This document shows, in pieces, positions 1 through 12,328 of a stretch of 64,000 bases of DNA (position 1 is its first letter; every line of letters starts with the position of its first letter). The translations under genes were made by a program, and so were the position numbers. The notes beneath the pieces are model-generated. The model saw only the letters and a program-made list of their open reading frames with translations, had not been told where the DNA came from and searched no databases. The DNA is from Pholiota molesta (taxonomy: Eukaryota; Basidiomycota; Agaricomycetes; Agaricales; Strophariaceae). The stretch spans positions 620,001 to 684,000 of the forward strand of contig JACGCK010000001.1 of NCBI GenBank assembly GCA_014925825.1, written 5' to 3'.

Positions 1-171
1 TGTCGAGAGGGGAAACGCACGGGTTGCCATTTCGGATTTGCCAGTAGGCCCTTTGACTTTGACTGGGATTTCGAAAGTTTGCGGCGCGCTATAACGTGTC
101 TTGTAGTAATAATAAGCTGGTGTGCCAATGACCACAGTTGCAGCGACGGGTTTCCACGCTCGGCGAAGCAT
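1..171 (-). CDS. N-terminal fragment of a probable mitochondrial membrane-anchored protein
   Basis: Only the first 57 codons are inside the window; the gene runs off the left edge on the minus strand. The ATG at 171 opens a basic start (MLRRAWKP), then a hydrophobic stretch (VAATVVIGTPAYYYY) and a polar segment (residues 30-57, FEIPVKVKGPTGKSE). This is the usual shape of a fungal protein imported into mitochondria with one N-terminal membrane anchor. From memory it resembles the start of fungal mitochondrial PP2C-type protein phosphatases, but no catalytic motif is visible here, so that assignment is only a suggestion. Confidence 0.45.
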   Translation of the reverse strand, partial: MLRRAWKPVAATVVIGTPAYYYYKTRYSAPQTFEIPVKVKGPTGKSEMATRAFPLST

Positions 172-708
172 CCTCAGCGGGATTTGAGATTGAGCGTTGA
201 TACTGCCGTATCCCCTGGATAGCTGAATGGTCCGTTGAGCAAAGAATGGCTGTCGCCGGCCAATAGTAATAGAGGGAATTTAAAGCATATGACGGAAGGC
301 TGATAAGGACTGGTACTATTCACCGTGGTAATAAAATCCGCATCACATGACGTCTATGGAGGGGACGAGGATTGAAATGTCAAAGTTTGCGCTAAAGGGC
401 GTGCATTTCATGGTCATATTAGACCTTGTAGTATGTTGGAAATCACCTTGATATGACTTTCGAACAGAAAAATGAAATTGTCGTAGTGAAAAGTAAATTA
501 TATGAAATAGTAAAGTATTGGTATCTGATGTACAATTGCGTGGTAAAAATACAATGCAGGTAAGAGTACACATTAACAACAAATGGGGTATCACAATGTG
601 ATCAAAGCATATGTCAAATGAATGATAAAGATAGGAAGGGAAAATGCCATGAAGATGCTACACATGGATGAAAAATGAAAACCCAAAGAAAAAGAGAAAA
701 ATAATACA
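172..708. other. Intergenic region
   Basis: This 537-bp stretch lies upstream of the left-edge gene and downstream of the orphan gene ending at 709. It is AT-rich, stops are frequent in all frames, and the only open frame (343-594, minus) starts with GTG and shows no recognisable protein features. It probably holds the left gene's promoter and the neighbour's 3' region. Confidence 0.5.
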
Positions 709-1441
709 TCAACAGTTACCCAAAAGAACAGCAGCAGCGGATCGAGCGCGAGCCTCGACAAACCATGGATCAGTCTCTATATCTGGAAGACTCTCGGTAT
801 CCCAGTCATCCTCGTCATCATCATCATCATTTGAAGATATGAAGAACTTCGGACCGGGTGCATCTTCCTGGATATCGCTCCTGACATCGTGGCCTTGGTC
901 TTCCAGGAGGCTGCAACCGAAGCTCACAGTCACAGTTCTACACTCCTTGTGGTATCCGCCGTAGGCAGACGTGATATCCTCCTCGATTTCTCCTGCAAAT
1001 CTGGCGAAGAAACCGCTCCCGACTCTCTGTAACTCGGTGGGCGTTTGCGGACCAATGCTGCTGGAATCTGAGAATGAATCGGCGAACGAGTCCGAATCGA
1101 CATCTAGGCCTTGCTGGGTAACAGAACTATCTTCGTTACTTGCTGTGTTCATGAGTTCATATGGCAGAGGTGCGAGTAGGCATGCCTGATCCTGCAAGCG
1201 TGACAAGACTGGGTACGAAGACGAGTACGAGGGATCAATTGGAGGTGCGAAATCGACGATGATGTGGGGCGCGACATGAGGGGAATCCGACTTGAGGACG
1301 ACTGATTGCCTGGTCAAAACTGTGACCTGTGAGCGAAAATATCTGCCAAAGGAAGCGTTAATCAGATATGCTGCAGATACCAAGAAATATTACACGGTAA
1401 ACTTACGTTGGCAGGATCTGCCCATCCAACATATTCGACAT
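709..1441 (-). CDS. Orphan acidic protein, two exons
   Basis: Two exons fit cleanly: 1407-1441 starts with ATG (MSNMLDGQILPT) and 709-1342 carries the rest. The intron has a GTAAGT donor and a GGCAG acceptor, and the reading frame is continuous across the join. The protein of about 222 residues is Ser- and Asp-rich, with a run of Asp/Glu near the C-terminus (SSNDDDDDEDDWDTES). I do not recognise a family. A short motif, VAPHIIVDF, has a likely counterpart (LAPHIVIT) in the next minus-strand gene, so the two may be distantly related neighbours. Confidence 0.5.
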
Positions 1442-1774
1442 ATTGGGGTATGTCATAGCGCGACCGGAAGGCAGGAGCCTTTAAGCTTGCTGCGATCGCC
1501 TATAGCAAAAACTATTAATGCAAGATCAAAACTAGCCAAAAACGATACACACCATTGTTTATGGGCCTTTACAATCAAACATGCGCCAAATCATGAATGA
1601 AGCTTTGCCAATCATGAATCTGAGACTACATAAACGAAGTAAATAAATAGTCCAGTCGAGATATCTGTAGAAAAACACACCAGTGATTGGAATGAGCCAA
1701 CTTTCCGATAATGAGCTCTTGAGGGTACAGATTGTGGATAGTAGGTGGGTGGATAGCAGAGGCTCATATATTCC

Positions 1775-2780
1775 TCATAAGTGTGCATTCGACACGTCGA
1801 ACCGAAGAAAGGAGGAACAGGAGGTACGGGTGATATTGTGGCCCAATACGGTTATTCTGGGCAATTTCAAGAGATCACCCTGGTCGTCTGCCGCAGTGAT
1901 CACGATGTGAGGCGCAAGCTCGGGGTGAAGAGAGTCCAGATGATGTTGTGCGGATCGCGACGATATTCTTGGAGAACGCCCTGAAAATGGCGTCAGATAA
2001 ACATCAAGCGAAACTGAGACTAAGCGACTCACGTATCCATCATCTTGTTCTTGAGTAAGGTCAATAATGACTGGGGGTGCATCGCATAGCTTTAGAGGAA
2101 GAGACATAAGTAACACATCAATGGAAGAAAATGAGGGCATCTCACCATTGAGTGCAACTTAGAAGCCTTTGAACGCTTCAAAGGTACCACTTGGTCATGA
2201 AAGGACACTGATTCCGCAGTCTTTAATTCGGACATGCTCCGAGAAACTGGAAGACACGAGGCTGCATCGATCATCATGGGCGTCTGCTTTGATGAAAAGG
2301 GTAAAGAGTTGGAGATTGCGGGGTCATGGTATTTTCACCACTGTTGAGACGATAGTTAAAGGCAATGAGGGCGCTGTTCGACATAGCCTCGGAGACATCC
2401 TGAATCAAAGAAAACAGGGAAAATGAATCAATATTGACAAAGGGCTTGATGACATCTCCAAGCATAGCGCGTACCATGTCCACATCATGCCCACTGCTAT
2501 TCCCTGATAATGTACTCGATACATCGTCCTTGCTTCGGTCGACGGAGGAGGAGTATGAGCACGGCGAGGAGGCTGAGGCTGAGCGTCGTTGACGGCATCC
2601 GGCGTTCGTTGACTGCCACGTGATGACTTCTGGGCGCGTACTAATTAAGGGCACGTCGCGGACGCCTGTGCCACTGGCTGGCATGGAGGGTGTTTTAGCA
2701 GTCTTTATGATGGTGGTAAGAGATTCAAAGGATTTTAAGAGCGAAATGATGCTCTGAACGGGACGAGAATATCTGTGCAT
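1775..2780 (-). CDS. Orphan protein gene, splicing unresolved
   Basis: An open frame starts at the ATG at 2780 (MHRYSRPVQSII) and runs to 2274; a second begins at 2277 and a third covers 2140-1775. A GTGAGA donor near 2147 and a GTGAGT donor near 2032 suggest one multi-exon gene, but no set of splice sites keeps a single frame throughout. The first part is Ser-rich; the last carries LAPHIVITAADD, similar to the upstream orphan. No domain is recognised. The exon join near 2275 may be affected by a lost base, as in other genes here. Confidence 0.35.
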
Positions 2781-3514
2781 TTGGGAGGAAAGAAAGGTAC
2801 GGTAGCTGTGTTCCGGAGTCCGGACGACCGTCGCGTCGGAGACTCTGACGGCGTGTCGTTGGGTAGTTGTAGCTTGAGCGTTTAGTAGCTCACGCGACGA
2901 GGAACGGAGGAAAGGGATAGCGACGGTTGTGCTAATGAAGAGGAGAGGTCTTAAACTCGGATATTTGTAGGATGTGTGCCACGGTGGCCCGAGGATGTTG
3001 CTTGGTAGCGTTTGTGGCGTTATGTGGTATGCTCACGCGACGCGCTTTGTCGTTTCTGCCATATGGGGCACTCCGAGTCGACCAATGGAAACACCGCATT
3101 CCGTTGCGGCATTGTCAAGTTAACGTGAAATCCATTGTCCACCGTTAAGTGCTAATTTATCATGCATACGAAGCAGCTTCTCTAGGTGCTTTGTCGCGGC
3201 TACCCGTGAATTGGAATGTAATTCCTTTTTCCCCATCTTTCTTTGATTCAAGAGGAAAACTTGCACGAAGCACAATGACTGGTATATTCGGCCATGAGGC
3301 CTTACACTGCAAAAACACGATGGCTTCCGAGGCAGTGCGGATGTGTGCAATGACCTGCAATATGACTCTGCCTTGATCATGAAGATCTAAACTTATTATA
3401 ATTAGGCCCAGCGAGTATAACCGGATCACATGCCAGTACACAGACTATCACATTGACACAAAGATGCATGTCATTCAAGGAGACTATAACAACTGAGACC
3501 TGCTATACAATGCA
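2781..3514. other. Intergenic region
   Basis: This 730-bp stretch separates the orphan gene from the 3' end of the dehydrogenase gene. Overlapping short frames at 3120-3441 on both strands have no consistent composition or splice signals, and I treat them as noise. The first few hundred bases are probably the promoter of the orphan gene. Confidence 0.4.
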
Positions 3515-5117
3515 TCATTCTTTTTTACTGTCGAGCTCAGAAGGATGAGGGCCTTCATCTGGACGCCGGCCAGAAATCTTCACAAAAGACTCCATTGCAT
3601 AGTCAGCGCCTGAAACCTAGGGAAATAAAGCTAATTAGCCGGCTATTGTCCGCAAAGAGAGAGACAATTGAACGACTGACCCACTGAGCAAAATCCCGGA
3701 GGAAACTTGGCATTTGCCTGGTGAATGGGATGAAATGGACGAAGAAGGGTAAAAGGACAGTCTGCGAATGTTGATCATCAAGCGCAGCAATAATTCGTTT
3801 GACCACCTGCACCGGTTGCACTGACGGAGCAAGGAACTTGAAAAACGGGAAAGTCGGAAAGGTGACCGTTTGGAACATAGACGTAAGCACATGTCCTGGA
3901 CAAACCAACGTTGTCCGGATCTGTGGGCAATTATACCTTAAACGTGGAGCTTAGCAAGCATAAGAAAATAGAATGAAAGAAACAATACTTTTTATCAAGT
4001 TCGTATCTCAAGATTCATGCATTGCGATGACGGCGGCTTTGGAAGCGCAATAATCGGCTAAGGTGCGAATGGTTTAGAAAGGAAATTTGCTTCAACCAAA
4101 TCCAACTTACACATCTGAGCAACACTGGTCATCCCCATGGATGAGGACATAGTTACCTATCAAATAAGAAAATATAAATTGATTCAGGGCATACAAGTGC
4201 GGGAAGAGAGTTACAATGTGTCCCGATTTCCTCTTCAGTAAGCTCGGGAGGAAGGCTTTAAGGATCCAGAAATGCGATAGGGTATTTGTTCCAAACGTCC
4301 TATTCGAGCGTTGTGAATTCGGCTGCGCAGAAAAATGTCATGTTACAACTCACTGGTTAATATCCTCAGCTGAAAGGTCAAGAATAAGTTTTCCCTGAAC
4401 AACGCCAGCATTGTTGACAATCATAGTGGGCTCGCCGATCTGGATACCAAGGTGTAAATGGAGAAAAAGACATTACACAAATTACTTGCTCACCTCCTCT
4501 AAGACTTTCTTCGACACTGCCTCGACTTCATCCCATTTCGAGACGTCACATTTGTAGTAGGCAATGTTGTCTGATGTCGAAGATCAGCTTTTGTCTGTTA
4601 AAACAAAGCAAATGTAGCCTCACAGTTCTCCGTTGCAATAGGCTTAATATCGAGAACGACGACAGTAACGTTTCGAACAGCCAAAGTATTTGCCAGTAAT
4701 TCCCCGATGCCCGATGAACCACCAGTGATAATGACAATTTGTTCGCTCCAGTCAAGCGCACCCGGACCGTATATCAGACTTCCCTGGTTGCGGTAGAGCT
4801 TCGAGCACCATTTTACGAGCCCTAAAAGCGCTAAGTTTGTGCACCAACCGCAACGTATAGAAACTTACAGAACAGGGAAATGAATATCCAGTAGATACTA
4901 GAATATACAATGGTCGGATGGTTGAGGTGGAAGCCTTGAAAAAAGTAGAAGACAGGGATAAAGAACAAGAAGAAAGGACCTTTCGGAAAATAGTTAGACG
5001 TAATGTCGTTACAGCGTTGAAATGACAATCTCACTGAAAGCCGTATTCGCCAGCACTTGCATTACAAGGTCGATGTCGAAGTTGTCAAAGATTGGCGAGC
5101 CATCTGGTTGGAACGAC
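3515..5117 (-). CDS. Short-chain dehydrogenase/reductase (SDR16C-like), one frame break
   Basis: This is a classical SDR, an NAD(P)(H) oxidoreductase acting on lipid-like alcohols or ketones, probably held in the ER by an N-terminal membrane segment (FFLFFIPVFYFFQG). Visible motifs are the cofactor-binding TGGSSGIG (about 4700), NNAG (about 4405), the catalytic Asn in GTNTLSHF, Ser in TMSSSMG and YCASK (about 4045), then CPGHV. Resolved exons include 4869-4979 and 4494-4570; at least eight introns are present. Five codons after the catalytic Lys region the frame breaks: HES is followed by TGA, and RYELDKK resumes one frame over, near 4008-4016. The start is uncertain; exon 1 ends at 5035 and its coding start lies near 5117. 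Substrate cannot be told from sequence. Confidence 0.85.
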
Positions 5118-5773
5118 TGTGTTCCATATTAGGAGTTAAGAAAGAAAGGCGCAGCCTTCTGAAGAGGATTAAGGAAAGGATGTAGAAGTAGGGGAACAAA
5201 AAGACTCGAGATATGGATGGCGCTATGCATTTCGACGACGGTCATGATCTCAGACGTCAAGGTGAGCCGATCAGTGATGCCCACCCAAATTGGAAGGTAC
5301 CCCTATCGAGCGACCAACGGTCTCCAACGGTGTTGATTTCTTCAACCTGAACTACCACGATCCCTGCTCTAGGGTGCTCCAGGCTATCCTTTCGCATCTC
5401 AACCATAATTGGATGTCCCACGTTTAATTTCTGGTTCTCTCCCCCCACTTCTTCTCTTGGCTCGTCTCGAAACATCCCTATGATTGAACCTCGAGGACGA
5501 ATATTCTCATGAATCCAGATTCAAGAAGATATCTTTTGCCATAGCCTGTAGCTCTTGATCGATTGAAACACACGATGATTACGCTTCTGCTGTTTGGCTG
5601 GAATATAGCTGCGAGCTTGATATTTGCTGATCTGGATTTCGTGTTTGGAAGTCGTGGAGCACTTCTGTTGATTGCTATTGGCGACTATATAGGCAGTCCT
5701 CTATGAAAATGCTTATATCTTTACCTATCAATGAGGTCAAAAATATACCCTTATTCTCGTGATTTCTCTCTGA
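5118..5773. other. Intergenic region with one small minus-strand frame
   Basis: The region holds the promoter and possible first exon of the dehydrogenase and the leader of the next plus-strand gene. A 72-codon ATG frame on the minus strand (5475-5257, starting MFRDEPREEV) has a protein-like composition with a Val/Glu-rich middle, but no known domain, no splice support and no homologue I can name. I list it as possible, not as a gene. Confidence 0.3.
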
Positions 5774-8528
5774 ATGAATTGCAATCTGAAAAAGCAGGTC
5801 CCTGCCAAACGATTCAACGATCAGGATATGCTGTCACGCTGTCAGAAGGGAATTCGTTACATGAGCGAGCACTATCGTCACTATCTCTGGTTCCCCTTAT
5901 CCATCTTCCGTACTTTTCGTCTAAACACCTCGCTCGATGGGCAACGTCAACGAAAGCAAAGAAAAGAAGGTTTCTCCGATGAAATCTTGACAGAGTCGCT
6001 TGGCTGCGAGTCCATATTCGAGTTTGACGATAGTGAAAGTCTCTCTTCTCCAGCACTAGTAAGCGACTCCAATTTCTACCTTGTCCCAAATCGCCCTAAC
6101 ATCTTTCTCGCCTGCCTTCACAGGAACAGGTGGCTTCAGAATCAGATCTACCAATTAAGCTCGTAAGTGACTTCATGGACTTTTGTCATGTCTTTCGGTA
6201 CCAATCCACGACTATTTTACCAGTTTTATCCTTCCTGGCCATCCACATCGGAAATTGGAATAAATGAATCCATGGCCGAGTCTCCAAAGCCTTTCGAGGT
6301 TTGTCTTGAACCGCCTATATTGGACTTTGAGAAACTCTTGACACTGGCTCTTTAGGATCTGGAAAATACACTCCAGCACAGCATCGTGTATGCGGAGGCT
6401 ATTGAACACGATGAAGAACTTTCGAAAGACGATTCGTTTCCACTATCAGATTCAATCCTTCCCAGCTCGTTTGACCTGCTAGTGGAAACGAGTCCTATTC
6501 TCAGTGACAGTTCGGACGTTTTCCATACGCCAAATAATTCTATGGATAGTGTCGAAGAAAAATGTCCTACCAGCATTCAAGTGCGCATATAGTCTATTTT
6601 TCGGACCAACCAAACTTACTTTCCATGCTATTTAGAACTCTCCTGGCGCCACGATGGATTCATTGTTCCCATCTCCTGATGGTAATGACATAGATCGCAT
6701 CCGAAAAGATGTCCTTTTTCAACCATCGCCGCCGGAGGACGTACACCTGGCACCACCAGAAGAAATCGAGGAATGTCAGCGGAATGATGATATATCGTTT
6801 CCAACTCAAATTCAAGTCTCGATTGAAGTTCTCGAACACGTCGAGTCCTGCCACAATACCGAGGTTTGCAAAAACCTTCAAGATGTACAATCAGAGTCGA
6901 GTCAAATTGTCCTCGACGGATGTCAACTCGACGTGGGTCTTTCGTTGATGTTATTTCCACACCAAGTATCTGCTACCGAAATTCACGATCCGAAGGAAAT
7001 GACCAAGGCAGAAGTCAACAATTCGAACGGCCAAGCTTGCGAGATATTGAAGATTCGCTGTCGAAACCAACACAAATGTTTGTTGCCGAATATCAATCCG
7101 TCGAGGACCTTTTCTCTCGCCTATCCTTGGACCAATTCCATGCAGCGGGAATAGACAATCTGAAGGGAGTGATCGACGGAAATCTCGACGATTTAATGCA
7201 CGTGCAAGCGCGGACATTGGAGGTTCGCCACCAGAGCTGATACAAATGGCACCGGTACTCATTGCAGATCAATCTAATGAAGATCAGATTCCCGAGCCCA
7301 CTCTGGCCGAAGAATCCCCAGAAGAATCGATACATTTGAACGAAATTCAAGGATATCCACTAGATATCCCTGTTTTTTTCTGGCTTGTCCCCCGGCAGCG
7401 ACTCTCTAGAGTGGGAGTATCCCACAATAGAGACTTTGAATCGGGCATACATCATACCCTCAACATGAGATCGATCAGCACTCAGAATCTGACATACAAT
7501 TATCTCTTCCAAACCTTGTGGGATCGGACTTACCACTGGAATCGAGTAACTTGGAAACACAAATTCCGGTTCTATATTCAGTTGCTCCTCTACTATAGAC
7601 CATTGTCTTTGGAAACTAAAATCAATACCTCACATTCTCTCGACACCTCGGGAGTTTTCGATACAGACGGCGATGAAGACCAGGTAGCTATGATTTCCTC
7701 TTAGCCTCAGCGGATGTTAACTACGTGTTAGGGTCAAATGGATATCAGGCTGTCTGATTCTCCTATCACGATTTCGCACTTGTTGAACATTTCCCCCGAG
7801 CCATTCATCGCACCAAGGGAACCCAGCCAGCTTTTTGACCATTGTGCGACACCCTTTTCCTGCGACTTAACAACAACGGTAAGTGTAGTTGTAATTCTAA
7901 TTGTTCGTGCTGACGTATTTAACTGGTCCCAAACAGCCGTCGAAAAGTCGGGTCCCGTCTCCCCTTTATTCCTTCTACTCGAAGACGAATCAGACAATTT
8001 GTCATGCGCAGTACCTCCAACTCTCTGAGTCTGGACTTGAAGGAATGATCGATGCTGCTTTCCTGGATATAATCAATCCAGACATTTTGATTGATATGGA
8101 ATCCCTTGAAGTCCATAGCACTCCATTGGAATCTACAAACGAGCCTATAACGTATCGGAAGTTACGTCCGTGTCCGCAGAGAATGCAGACGTTCCTACTC
8201 TCGTGGTATCGACGAAGCTCATCCTCCGTCGACCATTGCGGACGTAGCGGAAAAAGAAACGGCCCCAGACACAACAATCCCCCCAATTCCTCTCACAAAT
8301 CGAGCGGCCAGCAGATATTTTACCTATCCTCAGCATAGTCCAGAACGACCCCACTGGGCCCTCGCTCCTGTTGATCCACCAAAGCCTCAAACGACACCCA
8401 CGCAGAAACCAGTGAAGACAGAAGGCAAGCGAACGCTGTCTCGCCGAGGAAAAAAGAAGGCAGATATGCATCAACTGGCAAAACTACAAAAGCGCGAGAA
8501 ACACGCCCAAGTGGTCATTCGACGATGA
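5774..8528 (+). CDS. Long acidic, Ser/Glu-rich orphan protein
   Basis: A chain of plus-strand exons is joined by good splice sites: donors GTAAGC near 6060, GTAAGT near 6160 and GTGCGC near 6582, with matching AG acceptors. The encoded protein is disordered, rich in Ser, Glu, Asp and Pro (for example SILPSSFDLLVETSPIL), and ends in a basic tail (KRTLSRRGKKKADMHQLAK) with stop TGA at 8526-8528. Frame changes near 6945, 7215 and later lack introns and look like lost bases. I recognise no domain. A disordered nuclear or scaffold protein would fit the acidic body and basic tail, but that is a guess. Confidence 0.5.
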
Positions 8529-10216
8529 AGCGTGAAACCTCTGCCACTCATCGTTTGTATTAGAATCTCCATCCAATGAATCGTTGGAAGGATTAAGATT
8601 CAAGTCTTCCCTCCCAGTAACAAACAAGCAGGCAGAAAATGCGCGAGCAGGAATCAATCTCGATCGAACACTGGGCCTTCAGACCTTGTGGAAACTGCTA
8701 AATCCATTGGAAGAGGGCATCGCGCTCGGAGTGGTTCAATGTCATTCCGTCAGATTGATCCTTCAATGACAACATCGCTCTCCAGCAAGGATGTCTTCCC
8801 CCTGTTGACAAATGGAACGACTGTCAAATCCAAGGAGGCTACCAAATGCACACCTTCGGTCTCGGCGACTCTTCTTTCATCCTGGGGCATGCGAGAACAA
8901 TGCGAAATAGTCAAAGACAAGATCGCCGCTATCCTGTCAGAAACCGCCGTAACAGATCAAAAAAATCCAGCCGTCAAATGATTCTACAAAAATGGGTTCC
9001 GGTGGGCGGCAGACCCACTTGGCCCCACCGGTCAATCCACCTATCATAAGCGATCCTCAGAGAAGTAGGGTCTCATGGCCTTGCAACGAACAGAATTTCA
9101 AACGAACGGACGCCCACCCTTGCCCTGGCGTGCTGGGATTGGTAGAGCTTTGTCTTTCCATCCTGCGCCTGTTCATGATGCCCAGCGTCAACTGGAACCA
9201 GCAACGGCTGGAGATCAAAGTCGTCGTAAATCTTCTGTCGAGGATGCGAATTCTCGCCATTCTACCGTAAAACGTCTTCAAGTCGGCCATGATGAATTTC
9301 GCTTACATAGTCAGAACACAATGAATCTGCTAGAGTCAACTTGCCAAGTCCATCGAGGCCGTCGGAAAGGTTGGCGAACCTGCCGCGGTCAGACTCTGAC
9401 ACGACCACCACATTTCCACTCGTTCAAGCTTTCATTCTCATATCCCAGTGGCTACCAGAACTACTGTGAATAGATCGGTCGGTCCGGAAAGTGACGCTGT
9501 ACTTCCAGCGGTCCATTGTCATTTGTCAATGCAGAAGGTTGGCAGTCTTCTGCGCGCTTTCCTCAAGCGCCTCTGGACAGCGTGTATCAGCTCCGCATCC
9601 ACTTGATGCAAATTCGTCACCTGTTGGCCATAGATATGTACCGACCTCCATCCCATCCATATCTGCAGAACTCGGCTAGAGCGTTGCAATCCATCAATAA
9701 ACCAAGGCTCCAAGATCTGGATAATCGATCCAGTATGCCGAACTTATCTGCTCAGGTGCATCGTTCAGGCTCTAGAACCTCGGTGCCTGCAGGATCTGGG
9801 CAGCAACCTCAGTATCCTTCTCAGCTATGCAGCGGGTAAAGAGCCGAGAGTTTTTGAATAATGCCTACTTACATGGGCAATATCATGAACGAAAACATGT
9901 CGAAAGTGCGCAGACCAATTATACTGGCTCTACTGCATTCGCCACGAACTTCTACCCCGCTGTGGACGCTCTTGAGTGGAGAAACCAACAGACATTACGG
10001 GCTTCAGATGCACTCCTTTCCAAGACCGTTACCATGTTACAAATATCCAACGGGAATGCCCTCAGGCTCGCATGGAAATCACGTCCTCAACAAGAACAGC
10101 AGTATAGAAACTTAACACATACAACAACGTCAAGTAGAACCAGAAACAATCCGAACAGAACTAGAAGGCGACCCATAATTTACGCACCAATAATTTTAGT
10201 ATTGTCAGTAGGATGA
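8529..10216 (+). other. Coding-like region, frame not resolvable
   Basis: Several plus-strand frames follow each other and overlap (8584-8981, 8992-9270, 9075-9473, 9516-9839, 9827-10216), each with protein-like composition and none with a recognisable domain. One intron is likely from the GTAAAG at 9836 to the GTGCGCAG near 9920. It may be a separate gene, or the continuation of the acidic orphan if the stop at 8526 comes from a lost base. The last frame ends at 10216. Confidence 0.35.
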
Positions 10217-10581
10217 TACAGCGATCGAACTTTTTCAGAATGAATTGATGCACATTGCGACACATTGATACACTTGTGGTACACTAGTGAACTCGCAAAG
10301 AAAGAATGGAGGAATGTATGAGTACATGTCTACTGGCCATCGAAAGGGATGGATCGGGTACTCTAAAAACGTCTGTAAGTGAGAGCAGAAACCTAGCTGC
10401 TTGGAGGCGGCCACCGCTACTAGCAAGATGGCAAAAGAAAGTGTTGCCTTCAAAGGCCAAGAAAACAATTGATAGGAGATAGTTGAGATTCGACAGTTGA
10501 ACATTAAACTGGACGTTTTCACTAGAAAAATAGAATGAGTTGACTAGCCACAACTTGACATAGTTGTTCGGAGAGCATAAC
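10217..10581. other. Intergenic, 3' side of the CAP gene
   Basis: The minus-strand frame here simply reads on past the corrected stop of the CAP-domain gene and loses protein-like composition. I see no independent gene. Confidence 0.45.
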
Positions 10582-11173
10582 TCACGGAGCTTGACCAACA
10601 ACATTTCCAACGGATTATACAAGCAGACATACAAAGATGCTCGTCCAAGCGATGAATCAAAAATGCCATTGCACTGCGAGACTGCGCAGCCAAGTTCGGT
10701 CGTTGATTTCCACACGACTTGGGTGAAGAGGAGATAAGATGGATGCGCCGGGTTATATTGGGCTAAGATGGCAATGTTAAATAAGAAAACGGGAGAATGA
10801 AAAGCCAGGTAGCTACCTTCATCTCCGATGAAGCTCGCTACTGCAGCATCGATAGGAAAAACACCAGTTCCTGCGACGATATTTTCGCCGTAAAGTCATT
10901 ACTCAGGACGCCATCAGTATGTTTGAAATGACATTGGTTCGCCCAAAATTCAGCTTTCTGGGCCAAAGACGGTGACCACTGGAGGGCAGTCGCGTTGTGG
11001 GCAGCCCTGATAACATTGTGCGCGTCAAGGAAGGCCGAGATTTGTTGGGGCGAACTACGGCTGGTGATGGAGCTGAGCACGGGTTGGAGTGGAGTAGGAA
11101 ACGCGTGCACGACGGCGGACGGGCCGAAAGCGCACAACAAGCCAAGGACGACAAAAAGGGTGCTGAAGAACAT
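10582..11173 (-). CDS. Secreted CAP/PR-1 family protein, two frame breaks
   Basis: The ATG at 11173 gives a clear signal peptide (MFFSTLFVVLGLLCAF, cleavage near AVVHA-FP) followed by a CAP (SCP/PR-1) domain. Family features in order: LDAHNVIRAAH, LQWSPSLAQKAEFWANQC, HFKHTDG, GENIVAGTG, then in exon 2 TQVVWKSTTELGCA, CNG, and LYVCLYNP near the end. CAP proteins are extracellular; fungal ones bind lipids or act at the cell surface. The GENI motif and the C-terminal GNVVGQAP each lie one frame away from the sequence before them (near 10888-10895 and 10608-10614), both explained by one missing base. The intron runs from GTAGCT near 10825 to a TTAG near 10772. Confidence 0.8.
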
Positions 11174-11793
11174 AGCGAAAGTGTAAAGGAGTGGCAGCGG
11201 CGAGCTATAGCAAGCCTTGGTGTAGATACAGCTCACGGAACGAAGAGTGTGGTAAAGGTTCAGATTAACTTCTACATTCGATTGGTTGCTAAGGTCAAAT
11301 CAGCCCGCGTGCGACTTGTCCGCGCCGGGTTCAACTTCCTTCATCTATGAATGTATGTGATAAAACCGCCGTTCTTGCTCTGTGTAATTAGACAGGAACC
11401 TCTTTGGTGATCTATGTATGTTGACCCGCTCAGATGCCGCCTATCCTTATTATCAGCCTGTCCATAATAGACACCCAGGAGTTGACGATTATATACTGAG
11501 CTTCATTGAACTGATCCTCGATTCAGATGAGATGAAAGCTGTTGAAGAATGGAAGAGATGTCAAGCCTGCTATTATCCTCCTATTAATACGCTCCTCCGC
11601 CGACACAGCGTTTTATGAAGATTGATTGCGTCATGGGGTATCGACAGGAAGTCGGCGTTCGTGGGATGGTCTCAAGGGCTGTATGCAGGTGGTTTTAGTA
11701 TACCAGACCCAATGGTCAGCCTGACGCATTTAATCAAGTTCTGCATGTTGGATCCGCTAAAATGATCATGATTATCATGAAATAAGGGATCGT
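11174..11793. other. Intergenic region
   Basis: This 620-bp stretch holds the CAP gene's promoter and the 3' flank of the prefoldin gene. The plus frame at 11418-11618 has no family features. Nothing else is seen. Confidence 0.5.
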
Positions 11794-12328
11794 TTATTGC
11801 ACAGGTCGAATATTATATTCTCTCTTGAAGGCTTCAAGATCCTTTTCCTTCGACTTGTATTGCTCCGCCAATGTAGCGATGACCTTCAGAATCTGGTAGG
11901 CAACGTCAAAATGTGGCAATGTAAAAATTCCAGAGAAACCATACCCCATCGCGATTGGTTTTCAGAGTGGGATTAACTTCCTTGACAGTCCTTTCCACGA
12001 GGACGCCGCCGATGAGACGAAAGCATTTGCGGTCAGGATCTTCCGCTAAAGCCTCGTCCAACGTGACGAGAACGAGACTGCAACAATCCATCAGCTTATC
12101 GAAATGGTGTATAAAATGATCAAACGCGCCTGTGTTCGTCCGCCTCCGATTCTAGTTCTCCGATCTTTCTAGCTAGAGCTTGGAGGTCGTTTTGTAATCG
12201 GACATAGTTTTGCTGGATCTCTGGCTGATTGGAATCAAGACGTCGAATGTGAGGAGCTGTGCAGCGTTACATACCCTGATCTGAAAGTGCGGGGCCTTGG
12301 CCTTGGCTTTTGCGGTTGCGGAGGACAT
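11794..12328 (-). CDS. GIM4: Prefoldin subunit 2
   Basis: Four exons (12275-12328, 12130-12224, 11945-12077, 11794-11892) add up exactly to 126 codons plus stop with phases 0/2/0. The product is a beta-type prefoldin: N-terminal helix (NYVRLQNDLQALARKIGELE), central beta hairpin (CFRLIGGVLVERTV) and C-terminal helix ending AFKREYN. Prefoldin is the cytosolic hexamer that passes unfolded actin and tubulin to the chaperonin CCT. The second intron has GC in place of GT at its donor (CACAG then GCGCGT); shifting the junction breaks the frame, so this is a GC-AG intron or a site that lost a T. The gene diverges from NDUFS8. Confidence 0.93.

Noticed and set aside
2274..2277. ATGA overlap between two minus-strand frames, as in translationally coupled bacterial genes
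   Set aside because: The genome is eukaryotic and nearby genes are spliced; a missed splice or lost base is more likely.
3120..3441. Overlapping small frames on both strands
   Set aside because: No splice signals, domain or biased composition; start codons are often non-ATG.
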